Program-made: the position numbers and the translations under genes
The notes under the pieces: generated by a model
The model's database searches: none
Told to the model about the DNA's origin: nothing
What the model saw: only the letters and a program-made list of their open reading frames with translations
Shown here: in pieces, positions 26,515-34,918 of the stretch
Numbering within the stretch: position 1 is the stretch's first letter
Layout of the letters: each line of letters opens with the position of its first letter
Origin: PALSA-968 sp964387075
Lineage (GTDB): Bacteria; Bacteroidota; Bacteroidia; B-17B0; Aurantibacillaceae
Direction of reading: 5' to 3'
Assembly (NCBI GenBank): GCA_964387075.1
Contig: CAYLVB010000009.1
Span: 159,208-223,207 of the forward strand
Length of the DNA stretch: 64,000 nucleotides

Positions 26515-29127
26515 TTATCTAATGCTAAAGGCGGCCGATAACATGTACGACAGGCCCATCGCGTATGAATATTTGTTCGGGAATTTATCGATGTTGTTCA
26601 CATCATGACGCAACTGCTCAATGCCCGAGTTCTTAAAGCTGTTATTGGTTAAATTGTTGATGATCAAAGTAAGGTTCACGCCGTATTTGCGTTTGAATAG
26701 GAAAGATTTACCCGCGATGAAGTCAACGGTATAGGCATCCGGCAAGCGCTCCTGCTTGATGATCTTTTTGTATTGTGGGTCGGTGGCTATGAATTTACCT
26801 ACAGCTTCGGCGGTACGACGGTCTGGATTAGCTTCCACGAAATTGTTGGCGAAATAATTGAAATGCGCTCCCACGAACCAATACTTCCTGGCATTATACT
26901 TCACGCCCACAGAGCCTGCCGTTTGCGGGTTATTTCCCACACGGTAATTAATAAAATAGATCTGCCTGTTAACCGCCAGCAATTGTGCCGAATTATCAGC
27001 GGAAATGATCGCCGTTGGCCTGTTGGTATACACGAACTGACCCTGTGCCAAAGCACCGGTCAATGAAACACGCTTGCGGATAATTCCTTCTACTCCTAAT
27101 TCAACGCCGTGATTCATCTGGTTCAATCCTGTCATCACATAATTCACGTTGGTCCGGAACACGTCATCAAAATAATTACGCTGCCAAACCTGGTTGTGTA
27201 TCTGCGTATAATAATAAGTTGCGCGGGCACGGATGAAAGGATATTTCACCTGGTAGGTAAGATCACCCGATAGTATCTTTTCACTTCCATAGTTAGGCGC
27301 GATATCTGCTATCGCGTCATTCCTTGTCTGCATAGAAACAAAAGAAGCATTCGGTAGCGGCGGCTTGGTGATATAAGCCGTGTTCAGCAAAATAAAATTA
27401 CGGCCATTCACTTTATAAATAAGTCCGGCCTTTACGCCATAGTTCATAAAGTTCAGGGTCTTGCTGGCTCCTTTGGAAGTAGTCGGGAATTTTCCGTTCG
27501 CTACATTTCCCTCCCTGTAAAAAGAAGTATTGCTCACCGTAGCGCTCAAATACACATCAAAACGGTTGAACGTCTTTTCTACCTGTCCCCAAACTTCATA
27601 GCGACTCGCGTTGATATTATAATCATACCCGAAAGCGTCTCCCTTACGAATTGCCTTATTCGGAGCTCCTAAGTTATTTTGCGTGACATTCGGGTCAGGA
27701 GAAAGCTGCTCGGCGAATTGATCCACATCCAGCCAGAAATCACCGCCCAAAAGGTCATTCACCACTTTATAGTGGCGCGTCCTTGACATATTAGCGTTCA
27801 AACCCGCGCTTATAAAGAATGTTTCAATGCGTGTATTATAAATACTGTTCAAGCCATAGGACTTAATATCATCGCGTTTTTCTTCTAAAATATATTTAGA
27901 ACGTCTTCCGGTAATATTATTTCCCGCAACTCCCTCGGCGTTCTGGATGGTATACAGATTATTGTAATTGGCATTGTAAAAACCATTCCAGTTGATCTGC
28001 TGTATGCCGTTCACGTTATTCTCCCAATTGTACGTTTGCTGGTTATACCAATAAGGACTGGGGTAAGAACTGTTTGGACCATAATAACTGGGCAGGTATT
28101 GGTAATAATCCGGGTTGGGGTTTTTATCGTCAAACCAATTGAGGCCCGTTAAACTGGTACGACCGAAAGTATAATTTAAACTGGTGGTTAATTTAGAATC
28201 CTGGTCGATGTTCAAGGCATGCGAGAACAAAATGGAAGGTCGGTTGGTCTTACTTACTTTCGCGTTCCTTGCTTTAACACTACCGGTGGTAGAATCGGTT
28301 TGGAAGCCCCAGAAAGAATTGTAGTAATTGTTCTTGGTTAGTTCGTAGGCTTCATCAATTGCCATACTTTGCCTGCCCTGTGTGATAGGAGCTCCGAAGC
28401 CGATCAATGAAATTGTGTTCTTGGCGTTAAGCTGTTTATCGGCCGCGAGATAGAATCCATAGCCCTGGAAAAAAGTTCCGGGAGCATAGCCTTCATTGGC
28501 GTAACGCGCAGTACCCGACGCGGTGAAGGCCCAGCCGTTCTTCATAAGCCCGGTAGCATACGTAGCTGTAACACGGTCCTTAAAGATGCGGTTGCCGCGG
28601 GAGTAAGAAACGCGGAGTCCTTTCTTATAAGAAGAAGCATAAACGTTCAGGTTATAATACCCGCCAATGTCGCCAAATGTTGAGCGTGAAAGTCCGAGAC
28701 CGGTCTTTGTTTCCATGAAGCGGATCACATCGTTCATTCCGCCCCAGGTGCTCCAACCGGCAATACCATTCTCTAAACTGTTGATGCGAACGCCGTTCAT
28801 CATCACCACCATGTCTTCCGAGGAATAACCGCGGTAGCGGAAACGCGCAGTCAGGAAATGCGTGGAAACAGTTTGCATGAATACATCGCGCGAGGCCTGT
28901 AACAAGGAGTTGATATCCTGGCTCTGGATGTTATCTCCCATATCATCGCTTGTTGTAGAAAAAGCGGGAAGATTGAAGTTATTATTAAGAAGGTCGGTGG
29001 TATCGGTTGTAAGCGGTGTATCTCCCCCCGTACTTTGCGTGGTATCTACCTGGGCAGTGAGCGTATAAGCACCCAGGCACAAAAGCGTTGCTAAGAATTT
29101 CTTCGTTAAGGTTTTATGCGCGTCCAC
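26515..29127 (-). CDS. TonB-dependent outer-membrane receptor
   Basis: An 870-aa receptor with signal peptide, plug domain and a barrel of about 22 strands. The plug (about 50-180) has FRYRGYSSEDMVVMMNGVRI and GWSTWGGMND; the C-terminus ends with an aromatic strand (AMGLSYMLSAAFSIR). It lacks the N-terminal carboxypeptidase-regulatory domain of SusC proteins, and its partner is DUF5689 rather than SusD. The start is GTG at 29127; no other in-frame start lies near the signal peptide. The GTG lies in a 12-bp hairpin. The substrate is not known; the divergent nuclease/phosphatase suggests phosphoesters or DNA-derived molecules. Confidence 0.92.
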   Translation of the reverse strand: MDAHKTLTKKFLATLLCLGAYTLTAQVDTTQSTGGDTPLTTDTTDLLNNNFNLPAFSTTSDDMGDNIQSQDINSLLQASRDVFMQTVSTHFLTARFRYRGYSSEDMVVMMNGVRINSLENGIAGWSTWGGMNDVIRFMETKTGLGLSRSTFGDIGGYYNLNVYASSYKKGLRVSYSRGNRIFKDRVTATYATGLMKNGWAFTASGTARYANEGYAPGTFFQGYGFYLAADKQLNAKNTISLIGFGAPITQGRQSMAIDEAYELTKNNYYNSFWGFQTDSTTGSVKARNAKVSKTNRPSILFSHALNIDQDSKLTTSLNYTFGRTSLTGLNWFDDKNPNPDYYQYLPSYYGPNSSYPSPYWYNQQTYNWENNVNGIQQINWNGFYNANYNNLYTIQNAEGVAGNNITGRRSKYILEEKRDDIKSYGLNSIYNTRIETFFISAGLNANMSRTRHYKVVNDLLGGDFWLDVDQFAEQLSPDPNVTQNNLGAPNKAIRKGDAFGYDYNINASRYEVWGQVEKTFNRFDVYLSATVSNTSFYREGNVANGKFPTTSKGASKTLNFMNYGVKAGLIYKVNGRNFILLNTAYITKPPLPNASFVSMQTRNDAIADIAPNYGSEKILSGDLTYQVKYPFIRARATYYYTQIHNQVWQRNYFDDVFRTNVNYVMTGLNQMNHGVELGVEGIIRKRVSLTGALAQGQFVYTNRPTAIISADNSAQLLAVNRQIYFINYRVGNNPQTAGSVGVKYNARKYWFVGAHFNYFANNFVEANPDRRTAEAVGKFIATDPQYKKIIKQERLPDAYTVDFIAGKSFLFKRKYGVNLTLIINNLTNNSFKNSGIEQLRHDVNNIDKFPNKYSYAMGLSYMLSAAFSIR

Positions 29128-29155
29128 TTTTAAAGTTTTTAAGCTTTAAAAGTGG
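29124..29155 (-). promoter_or_regulatory. Hairpin that holds the TonB receptor start codon
   Basis: On the minus strand the arms CCACTTTTAAAG and CTTTAAAAGTGG form a perfect 12-bp stem with an 8-nt loop. The GTG start (29127-29125) sits in the 3' arm, with its upstream bases also paired. This suggests control of translation initiation. Confidence 0.65.
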
Positions 29156-29157
29156 TT

Positions 29158-29200
29158 AAGGACTCTCCGGGGCCACAAACACATGAAAACCGGAGTCCTT
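29158..29200 (-). promoter_or_regulatory. Second leader hairpin of the TonB receptor operon
   Basis: The arms AAGGACTC(TC)CCGG-type at 29158-29170 and CCGGAGTCCTT at 29190-29200 pair over 11 bp with a 2-nt bulge. The hairpin lies within the same untranslated leader, upstream of the start-codon hairpin. Confidence 0.6.
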
Positions 29201-29226
29201 TAGGATGTTCACTTTTAAAAGGCGTA

Positions 29227-29255
29227 CAAAAATAAGCCAATTTTCAATGTTGCAA
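29227..29255 (-). promoter_or_regulatory. Promoter of the TonB receptor operon
   Basis: On the minus strand, TTG (29255-29253) and TATTTTTG (29234-29227) are 18 nt apart and match the -33/-7 consensus. A start near 29222 gives a leader of about 95 nt with two hairpins. Confidence 0.6.
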
Positions 29256-29312
29256 AATTTTGTTTTCGTTAAGTAATTGTTTCGTTTATAAGGCCTTTTA
29301 AAACGTATGTGA

Positions 29313-29340
29313 TTGAAATTCAGAAAAGGCACTATATTTG
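29313..29340 (+). promoter_or_regulatory. Promoter of the endonuclease/phosphatase gene
   Basis: TTG at 29313-29315 and TATATTTG at 29333-29340, 17 nt apart. The ATG is at 29358. It is divergent from the receptor promoter, with about 60 nt between the two. Confidence 0.65.
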
Positions 29341-29357
29341 CCGCCATTTTAAACGTG

Positions 29358-30422
29358 ATGCGTACAAACTACTTTTTATTAACACTACTGGCTTTTCTGT
29401 GTATAAGTGCCTTTGGGCAAGAGATCGCCATTGACAAGAACAAGAAATATTCGGCCCTTGCCGTGGGCTTCTGGAACGTGGAAAACCTTTACGATACTTT
29501 GAACGACCCGTTTAAAAATGACGAAGAGTTCCTCCCCAAAGGCGCCAACGCCTGGGACTCCCCTAAATACAAAACCAAGATCGAACACCTGGCCGAAGTG
29601 ATAGCCCAAATGGCTACCGATGCAGTTCCCGACGGACTTGCCGCTTTAGGTATGTGCGAGATCGAAAATAAAGCGGTGCTGGAAGACCTGGTAAAAGACC
29701 CCAAACTGGCCAAACGCAATTATAAGATCGTATTGATAGAAGGACCCGACGCGCGTGGCGTAGATCCCGCTTTTATCTACAACCCAAAGTATTTTAAATA
29801 TATCTCGGCCCGTTCGTTCCAGGTTCCTATGGTTACCGACAGCTCTTATCATACGCGTGATGAACTATTGGTGACCGGCGAGATGATGGGCGAGAAAATG
29901 CATTTCATCATTTGTCACTGGCCCTCACGCCGCGGCGGAGAATTAGCGAGCGAGCCCAATCGTATCTCGGCCGGAAAAACGGCGCGTAAAATTGTGGATT
30001 CACTTTTAAAGGATGATCCAAATGTGAAAGTGATCCTTATGGGCGATCTCAACGACGATCCCATCGATCAAAGCGTAAGAAAAACGCTGAAAACCTATAA
30101 AGATCCCAAACGTATCACCACCGATGAGATGTTCAACGCCATGGAATCGCATTATAAAAAAGGGATCGGGACACTAGCTTATAACGATGGATGGAATTTA
30201 TTCGACCAGATGATCATGACGCCGACATTGGTAAAGGGTACGTTTAAAGATTACCAGTTCTATGTATCGCGCATCTTCAATAAAGCTTTTTTGGCCGAGG
30301 ATTTCGGCAAGTTCAAAGGTTATCCTCTAAGAACGTATGCCGGCGGTGCGTACCGCGGTGGTTACAGCGATCACTTCCCGGTATTCTCTGTTTTTCTGAA
30401 AGAGAAAACGGAGAAGAAATGA
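29358..30422 (+). CDS. Secreted endonuclease/exonuclease/phosphatase family protein
   Basis: A 354-aa exported phosphodiesterase of the EEP fold. Signal peptide MRTNYFLLTLLAFLCISAFG; catalytic blocks GFWNVENLYDTLND (Asn and Glu metal ligands), MCEIENKAVL, FIICHWPSRRGGE (His), LMGDLNDDP (Asp, Asn) and the closing GGYSDHFPV (Asp-His). The ATG at 29358 is chosen because the longer frame starts upstream of the promoter box. It lacks a T9SS tail, so it is likely periplasmic. It is divergent from the TonB receptor operon; related loci in Bacteroidetes pair such enzymes with DUF5689 proteins. Confidence 0.9.
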   Translation: MRTNYFLLTLLAFLCISAFGQEIAIDKNKKYSALAVGFWNVENLYDTLNDPFKNDEEFLPKGANAWDSPKYKTKIEHLAEVIAQMATDAVPDGLAALGMCEIENKAVLEDLVKDPKLAKRNYKIVLIEGPDARGVDPAFIYNPKYFKYISARSFQVPMVTDSSYHTRDELLVTGEMMGEKMHFIICHWPSRRGGELASEPNRISAGKTARKIVDSLLKDDPNVKVILMGDLNDDPIDQSVRKTLKTYKDPKRITTDEMFNAMESHYKKGIGTLAYNDGWNLFDQMIMTPTLVKGTFKDYQFYVSRIFNKAFLAEDFGKFKGYPLRTYAGGAYRGGYSDHFPVFSVFLKEKTEKK

Positions 30423-30454
30423 TGGGCTTAGACTGGAACACCGATAGATAAGGT

Positions 30455-30760
30455 GATTGACCAGCGCGATTGGCTCTCTTTATTTCTGAAGAGTGTTTTT
30501 GCTGTGAGCAGCCTTACACTTTCTTTTTCCTTGATGAAAAAGAACCCCCGCATAAAAGCTACGGGTGCGGGGCAGGCAAAAAATCATCCCGATAGCTATC
30601 GGGAGGAGCGATTCCTTCCGCACAGGGCACGGCACCATCGCGCACCGACGGGCCTGCGCTCCATTTCTTACCGAAATCATTCTAAAATTCATCATTTTAT
30701 TGCATAGCAAGATTGTGTGTTTCTGTGAATACCAGAAATGGATAAACACTGTTTATCACG
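30455..30760 (+). repeat. Dispersed structured element, copy C (subtype 1)
   Basis: Core hairpin at 30521-30544: arms TTCTTTTTC and GAAAAAGAA around CTTGAT. It is followed by a GC-rich stretch, TCCCGATAGCTATCGGGA at 30587-30604, and a tail with TTTCTGTGAATACCAGAAATGG that recurs in copies E and F. Boundaries are approximate. The 598-nt gap 30423-31020 holds copies C and D and no gene I can support. Confidence 0.8.
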
Positions 30761-30819
30761 CTAAGGTCTTCCAAATAACACAAAAATGACCTAAAAAAGA
30801 AAGGCTCCAACATTGATCG

Positions 30820-30935
30820 AGATGATCTAAAGGATTGCGCGCTGCACGGCCGTCCGGCCCGATAGCTATCGGGATTGATTTTGTTACTTTTCTTCATCAA
30901 GGAAGAAAAGTAAGCAGGGCTGTTCACACTAGGAT
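30820..30935 (-). repeat. Dispersed structured element, copy D (subtype 2, inverted)
   Basis: Core hairpin at 30884-30913: arms TTACTTTTCTTC and GAAGAAAAGTAA (12 bp, perfect), loop CTTGAT on the minus strand. CCCGATAGCTATCGGGA lies at 30858-30874. It faces copy C, as copy B faces copy A. Confidence 0.8.
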
Positions 30936-31020
30936 CGCCTTCTGGAATTGAATGTTCATCATTTAGTCCATTACACGCTATACACACGCAGGTAGTACGG
31001 TCGAGTGCGAGCCGTACCAA

Positions 31021-32601
31021 TTACCATTCAACCAGGATATTTATGGATCTGCTTTCCGGCGTCAAGTTGTTTTTCAGATCCTCGATAAGATCAGGATTTC
31101 CTAAATAATACCGCAAAAAATTCTCACCGCGCTCCTGCGGCACACCTCCTGGAAATATCCTGGAGTAAATAGCTTCTATTTGGTTTATGGATTGCTCGCT
31201 CTTTTGCTTAATGGCCCGAATTGCCTTTTGCTCCAGCGCCTCTATTCCTTTCAAGCCCTTTTGTAATTCGGCTTCTGTGGCGGCTTCCAGGGTTTTATCC
31301 ACGCTCGCGATAGATCGTTTTAAATTTACAAAAACGCGCTCCAGTTCTTCGAGCTCTTTCTCAACCGAAAAAGGCTCCTGCTTCAAAGCGTATTGTTTGA
31401 TAAGCGCGGCTTTGTCGCCAAAGAAATCTTCCACCTTCAAATTCAGCTTGTCCATTCTCTGCTGCAGGCCTTTTTCTACATACAACACAAAACTTCGGGG
31501 CACAATAACAGGATAAGGAATTCGCGCTTCTTCAAACATGGCTTTGTACTCCAGCCAATAAGCGAGCTCGCCCGGTCCGCCTACATAAGCCGCATTGGGT
31601 AGAATTTTTTGCTGGTACAAAGGGCGCAACACCACGTTGGGACTAAACTTCTCAGTTTCCGCTTCTATCTTCTTTTCTATTTCACCTTTCGAAAAAACAA
31701 GATCCGTATTCAGCACCTTGTATTGGCCATTTTCTTCAACAATTCGCTCGCGCAAGCCTTTCTCCGCGTAGAAGGAATTTATTTCGCGTGGGGTTACCTG
31801 CGCTTCATAACCTTTTTGTTTTAATTGCTCAATGGTTGGATGAACTGATTTAAAAGCAAAACCTTCAAAAATATCCTTTTTAATTACGGTGGTAAATTGC
31901 TGCTTAAGTACTTTGCTGTTCCCGTCCACAATTACCAATCCGTATTTCCCGAACAGTTCATTTACAAGATAACGCGTGGCATCCGCGAGGGTTTTTTGAG
32001 AATAGGCTGTTTTTAATACAGAAAGGATGTTTTTCGCGTTCTCATTTTCACCGAGCACATCTTTGATCTCAGTTAAAAAAGCGTCCATACCCGCTAAACC
32101 AAAGTCCCCTACCCTGCCCGATTGATCCGTATTCCAGGTAAATTTTTTATTGAAAAGAAATATGTGGTTCACTTCTGCAAGGTCGTGGTCCTCACTCGCC
32201 ATCCAGTAAACGGGAACGAATTTTTTATCACTGCTTTTTTTATTGAGCGTTTCGCATAAATTAATCACCGAAATGATCTTGTAAATAAAATAAAGCGGGC
32301 CGGTTGCCAAACATAACTGGTGACCCGTGGTTATCGTGAACGTATTTTTGTCCTTTAAACTCCCGATGTTCTTTTGTGAGCTCTCAGAGAGCTTAATTAG
32401 GTTGTTTTGTTCCTTTAATTCGCCAACCAGAACTTCGCGGTCGAGATACGCGTACTTATTTTTATCCGTAAAGTGCTTTATTCCTTCGGCGCTGGGTTCA
32501 TATTCATAGAACCCGCTTACTTTTCCGGCCGTATAGTCTAAAAACAGTTTGGAGAAGATCTTTGTCCTTTCGAAAGCGAGGGTGTTTTTGGTGAGTGGCA
32601 T
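31021..32601 (-). CDS. bshC: Bacillithiol biosynthesis cysteine-adding enzyme
   Basis: A 526-aa enzyme proposed to add cysteine to glucosamine-malate in the last step of bacillithiol synthesis. BshC marks are ITTGHQLCLATGPLYFIYKI (about 90-110), YWMASEDHDLAEVNHIF and the IVPRSFVLYVEKGLQQRMDKL block leading into a long coiled coil (about 385-470). The length is typical. bshA and bshB are not in the window. It lies 13 nt downstream of the TPR gene on the same strand. Its presence suggests bacillithiol is the low-molecular-weight thiol of this organism. Confidence 0.95.
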   Translation of the reverse strand: MPLTKNTLAFERTKIFSKLFLDYTAGKVSGFYEYEPSAEGIKHFTDKNKYAYLDREVLVGELKEQNNLIKLSESSQKNIGSLKDKNTFTITTGHQLCLATGPLYFIYKIISVINLCETLNKKSSDKKFVPVYWMASEDHDLAEVNHIFLFNKKFTWNTDQSGRVGDFGLAGMDAFLTEIKDVLGENENAKNILSVLKTAYSQKTLADATRYLVNELFGKYGLVIVDGNSKVLKQQFTTVIKKDIFEGFAFKSVHPTIEQLKQKGYEAQVTPREINSFYAEKGLRERIVEENGQYKVLNTDLVFSKGEIEKKIEAETEKFSPNVVLRPLYQQKILPNAAYVGGPGELAYWLEYKAMFEEARIPYPVIVPRSFVLYVEKGLQQRMDKLNLKVEDFFGDKAALIKQYALKQEPFSVEKELEELERVFVNLKRSIASVDKTLEAATEAELQKGLKGIEALEQKAIRAIKQKSEQSINQIEAIYSRIFPGGVPQERGENFLRYYLGNPDLIEDLKNNLTPESRSINILVEW

Positions 32602-32614
32602 CTGCCCTGTAAAG

Positions 32615-34165
32615 TTACGCTTTTTTAATTCTCAGGTCCGATAAAATTCTTGAGATAAACTTCTCGTTAGGCAAGAGACTTTGCTGTATCCTTTTGGCAT
32701 AATGTATACTGTCAAGTATTTCCTTTTGCTTTTCTTCGATGATGTGCTTTTGTTTCGTAATTTCCTCGTTGGCTCTTTTCTTTTGCAGGAAGCTGCGGTA
32801 AGCAAAAATGGCGAAGCCCAGCACCAGTAACCCAAAACCCGAAATAGCCAACAGGATGATCCTTTGCTTCTTTTTTTCCGCCTCGGCCACCGCTTCCTTT
32901 TTCTCCTGTTCCAGTTTAGCGGCCGCCTCTTTCTTATCAAATTCGTAATTCATTTCGGCACGCACGCTTTTTTTGGTGTTCTCTTCGTTGTTCAGGCTGT
33001 CGCGCGAGGCTATGTACTTTTTATAATATTGCAGCGCTTCTTTCGGCCGCCCCATGGCTTCGTAGGTTTCGCTGAGGACCTTCTCCGATTCCATAACATC
33101 CTCCAGGGCGCCCAATTCTGCCGATAAATTCAACCCGCGAATGGCATAGTCCCGCGCCTTTTCATAATTTTTTTTCAGGTAATACACGTTGGCAATGTTC
33201 GTATACAGGTTGGCCATGGCTTCGCGCGCGCCCGACTCCTCACGCATTTTCAGCGACCTGAACAAATTCTGCAGCGCGCCCTCGTAATCTTTCTCCTGTC
33301 TTAAAAGGCTTCCTATGGCGAGATACGAAGCCGCGACTCCCGACAGGTTTCCGCCTTCTTCCCTCATTTTCAAAGCGCGTTGGTAATGATCCATCGCTTT
33401 TTTACATTCGTTTTGCTTTTCATAAACCATCCCAATATCTGCCAGCAGTTCAGAAACACCGCGTTTATCGCCCACTTCTTCGTAAAGTTTCAGGGCGGCC
33501 TGATATTTTTCAAGGGCACCGTTCATGTTTTCCTGCATGTAATAATCAGTGCCGATGTTACTCAGCGAATTGGCCATCCCTTCTTTATCACCTAGTTCCT
33601 CGCGTATCCGCAGCGAACGGAAATGGTATTCCAGCGCTTTCGGGTAATTTCCCTGGTTGAAGTGTATAACGCCGATGTTATTGATATAACCCACAGTTCC
33701 TTTTTTATCTACCGGCTCGCGCACTTTGATGGCTTGCTCATAATACGAAAGTGCTTTTTGGAAATCGCCGGTGGCGTTGTACACGTTTCCGATATTCACA
33801 AGCGAATTGGCGATGCTTATCTTATGATCACGTTTCTCATTAATGACCAGCGAGGCTTTGAACTTCTCCATGGCCTTTTCATTCTCTCCCGTATTCAGGT
33901 AAATAGCGCCGATGGTGTTCAGCGTATTGGCCAGGCCCTTGGAAAAATTAAGTTTACGGGCAAGCTGCTCGGCCTCGATCTCCTTTTCAAGAGCTGTATT
34001 AAAATCACCGGTCTTGTAATACGCTATGCCCAGGTCGGCCAGGTTCTTTACATAATTTGTATCCTGCTTCCCCGTCTTGATCACTTTCTCGAGCGAATCG
34101 ACCACCGCCGGCTGCGCCAGCCCGCAGAAAGGAAGCAATGCTATGAAAAGATAGTGTATGCGCAT
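32615..34165 (-). CDS. TPR signalling protein with one TM helix, lacking an output domain
   Basis: A 516-aa exported/membrane protein. Signal peptide (to LPFCGLAQ), about nine TPR repeats (30-390), a coiled coil, one membrane helix (LLAISGFGLLVLGFAIFAY, about 436-455), then a cytosolic coiled coil ending with ILDSIHYAKRIQQSLLPNEK. That last motif is the linker that in many Bacteroidetes proteins leads into a PP2C/SpoIIE phosphatase domain, but here the protein ends about 15 residues later. No remnant phosphatase frame follows before bshC. It may be a sensor that acts through a partner, or a truncated kinase/phosphatase. Confidence 0.85.
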   Translation of the reverse strand: MRIHYLFIALLPFCGLAQPAVVDSLEKVIKTGKQDTNYVKNLADLGIAYYKTGDFNTALEKEIEAEQLARKLNFSKGLANTLNTIGAIYLNTGENEKAMEKFKASLVINEKRDHKISIANSLVNIGNVYNATGDFQKALSYYEQAIKVREPVDKKGTVGYINNIGVIHFNQGNYPKALEYHFRSLRIREELGDKEGMANSLSNIGTDYYMQENMNGALEKYQAALKLYEEVGDKRGVSELLADIGMVYEKQNECKKAMDHYQRALKMREEGGNLSGVAASYLAIGSLLRQEKDYEGALQNLFRSLKMREESGAREAMANLYTNIANVYYLKKNYEKARDYAIRGLNLSAELGALEDVMESEKVLSETYEAMGRPKEALQYYKKYIASRDSLNNEENTKKSVRAEMNYEFDKKEAAAKLEQEKKEAVAEAEKKKQRIILLAISGFGLLVLGFAIFAYRSFLQKKRANEEITKQKHIIEEKQKEILDSIHYAKRIQQSLLPNEKFISRILSDLRIKKA

Positions 34166-34214
34166 TTTTTAAAAGCGAATAAAGATAGTGATTATTGGTA
34201 AACCGTGTTTCCCG

Positions 34215-34516
34215 GCCTGACAGGCTCATCTGGCCGCCGCCGTGGGCTCTTCTAGGTCCCGGGCATTTTGTTTCAGAGGGATATCTCGGTGTGGGCAGCC
34301 TTACACGTTCTTTTTCCTTGATGAAAAAGAACCCCCGCATAAAAGCTACGGTGCGGGGCAGGCAAAAAATCAAGACGGGCCGATTCCTGCCGCACAGGCA
34401 CAGCGCCATAGCGCCCCGTCAAGGCCAACGCGCTAGTCCTTTCGCTCTTTGTTCAAAGGCCAATTATTCGTTTCCCAAGAGACATTTTTGTGTTTTCCCG
34501 AATACCAGTAATGGTT
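34215..34516 (+). repeat. Dispersed structured element, copy E (subtype 1)
   Basis: Core hairpin at 34307-34332: arms GTTCTTTTTC and GAAAAAGAAC around CTTGAT. A second stem-like pair (GACGGG...CCCGTC) lies at about 34374-34422, and the tail ends with CCCGAATACCAGTAATGG. It lacks the TCCCGATAGCTATCGGGA insert of copies A-D. Boundaries are approximate; it occupies part of the 753-nt gap 34166-34918. Confidence 0.8.
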
Positions 34517-34564
34517 AAGCGGTGCAGGTCATATTTCCTCCGAAGATCGGACTCACCCTCTTAT

Positions 34565-34586
34565 CCCTCTCTGCCAGCAGAGAGGG
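34565..34586. repeat. Palindrome CCCTCTCTGC / GCAGAGAGGG
   Basis: Two 10-bp perfect arms with a 2-nt centre. A near-identical, longer palindrome lies at 34711-34734. Confidence 0.75.
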
Positions 34587-34710
34587 ACGATCGATCACGG
34601 TAAACCCATTGGTTATTCCACTTATTGAGATCTGCATACCGTAAAATGCTGTATTGGCAGCCCCTATCTTTACAACCGCTTTATAGAAGAAGAGCTTGTA
34701 TTGGCTGTTC

Positions 34711-34734
34711 CCCCTCTCTGCCGGCAGAGAGGGG
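34711..34734. repeat. 24-bp perfect palindrome (CCCCTCTCTGCC and its complement)
   Basis: The bases 34711-34722 are the reverse complement of 34723-34734. With the palindrome at 34565 it brackets a 124-nt segment that is open on the minus strand. Confidence 0.75.
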
Positions 34735-34783
34735 TGTTCGCCGCAGCGGACGGTGGTGAGTCCGATGGTGCGGAGGAACAACC

Positions 34784-34887
34784 GCAAGATTCGGGTTGAG
34801 AACTACTCCCATTAAGGGGAGTCTTCTGTTCTCCAAAAAGAGAACGAAGGTGGGGTCGCTCGGAGAAAATAGCAAGATTCGGGTTGA
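34784..34887. repeat. Direct repeat GCAAGATTCGGGTTGA flanking a 72-nt insert
   Basis: The 16-nt sequence occurs at 34784-34799 and 34872-34887. The insert between contains small hairpins (CTCCCATTAAGGGGAG, TTCTCCAAAAAGAGAA). It may be a duplication left by insertion or by slippage. Confidence 0.65.
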
Positions 34888-34892
34888 AGGCC

Positions 34893-34900
34893 TATCTTTG
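34893..34900 (+). promoter_or_regulatory. -7 box of the Ada-like gene
   Basis: TATCTTTG, 18 nt upstream of the ATG at 34919. The -33 TTG is not clear, which would fit a promoter that needs an activator such as Ada itself. Confidence 0.5.
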
Positions 34901-34918
34901 TTCGGCTACATTTGCTGC

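Noticed and set aside
30453..31020. Several open frames of 74-107 aa
   Set aside because: They are by-products of element copies C and D; they share the LDEKKNP-type peptides produced by the repeat and have no independent coding signal.
33623..34201. 192-aa plus-strand frame
   Set aside because: It is antisense to the TPR repeats and shows periodic hydrophobic shadow sequence only.
34195..34518. 107-aa plus-strand frame
   Set aside because: It is element copy E read through; the same peptide fragments appear at 55.7-55.9 kb.
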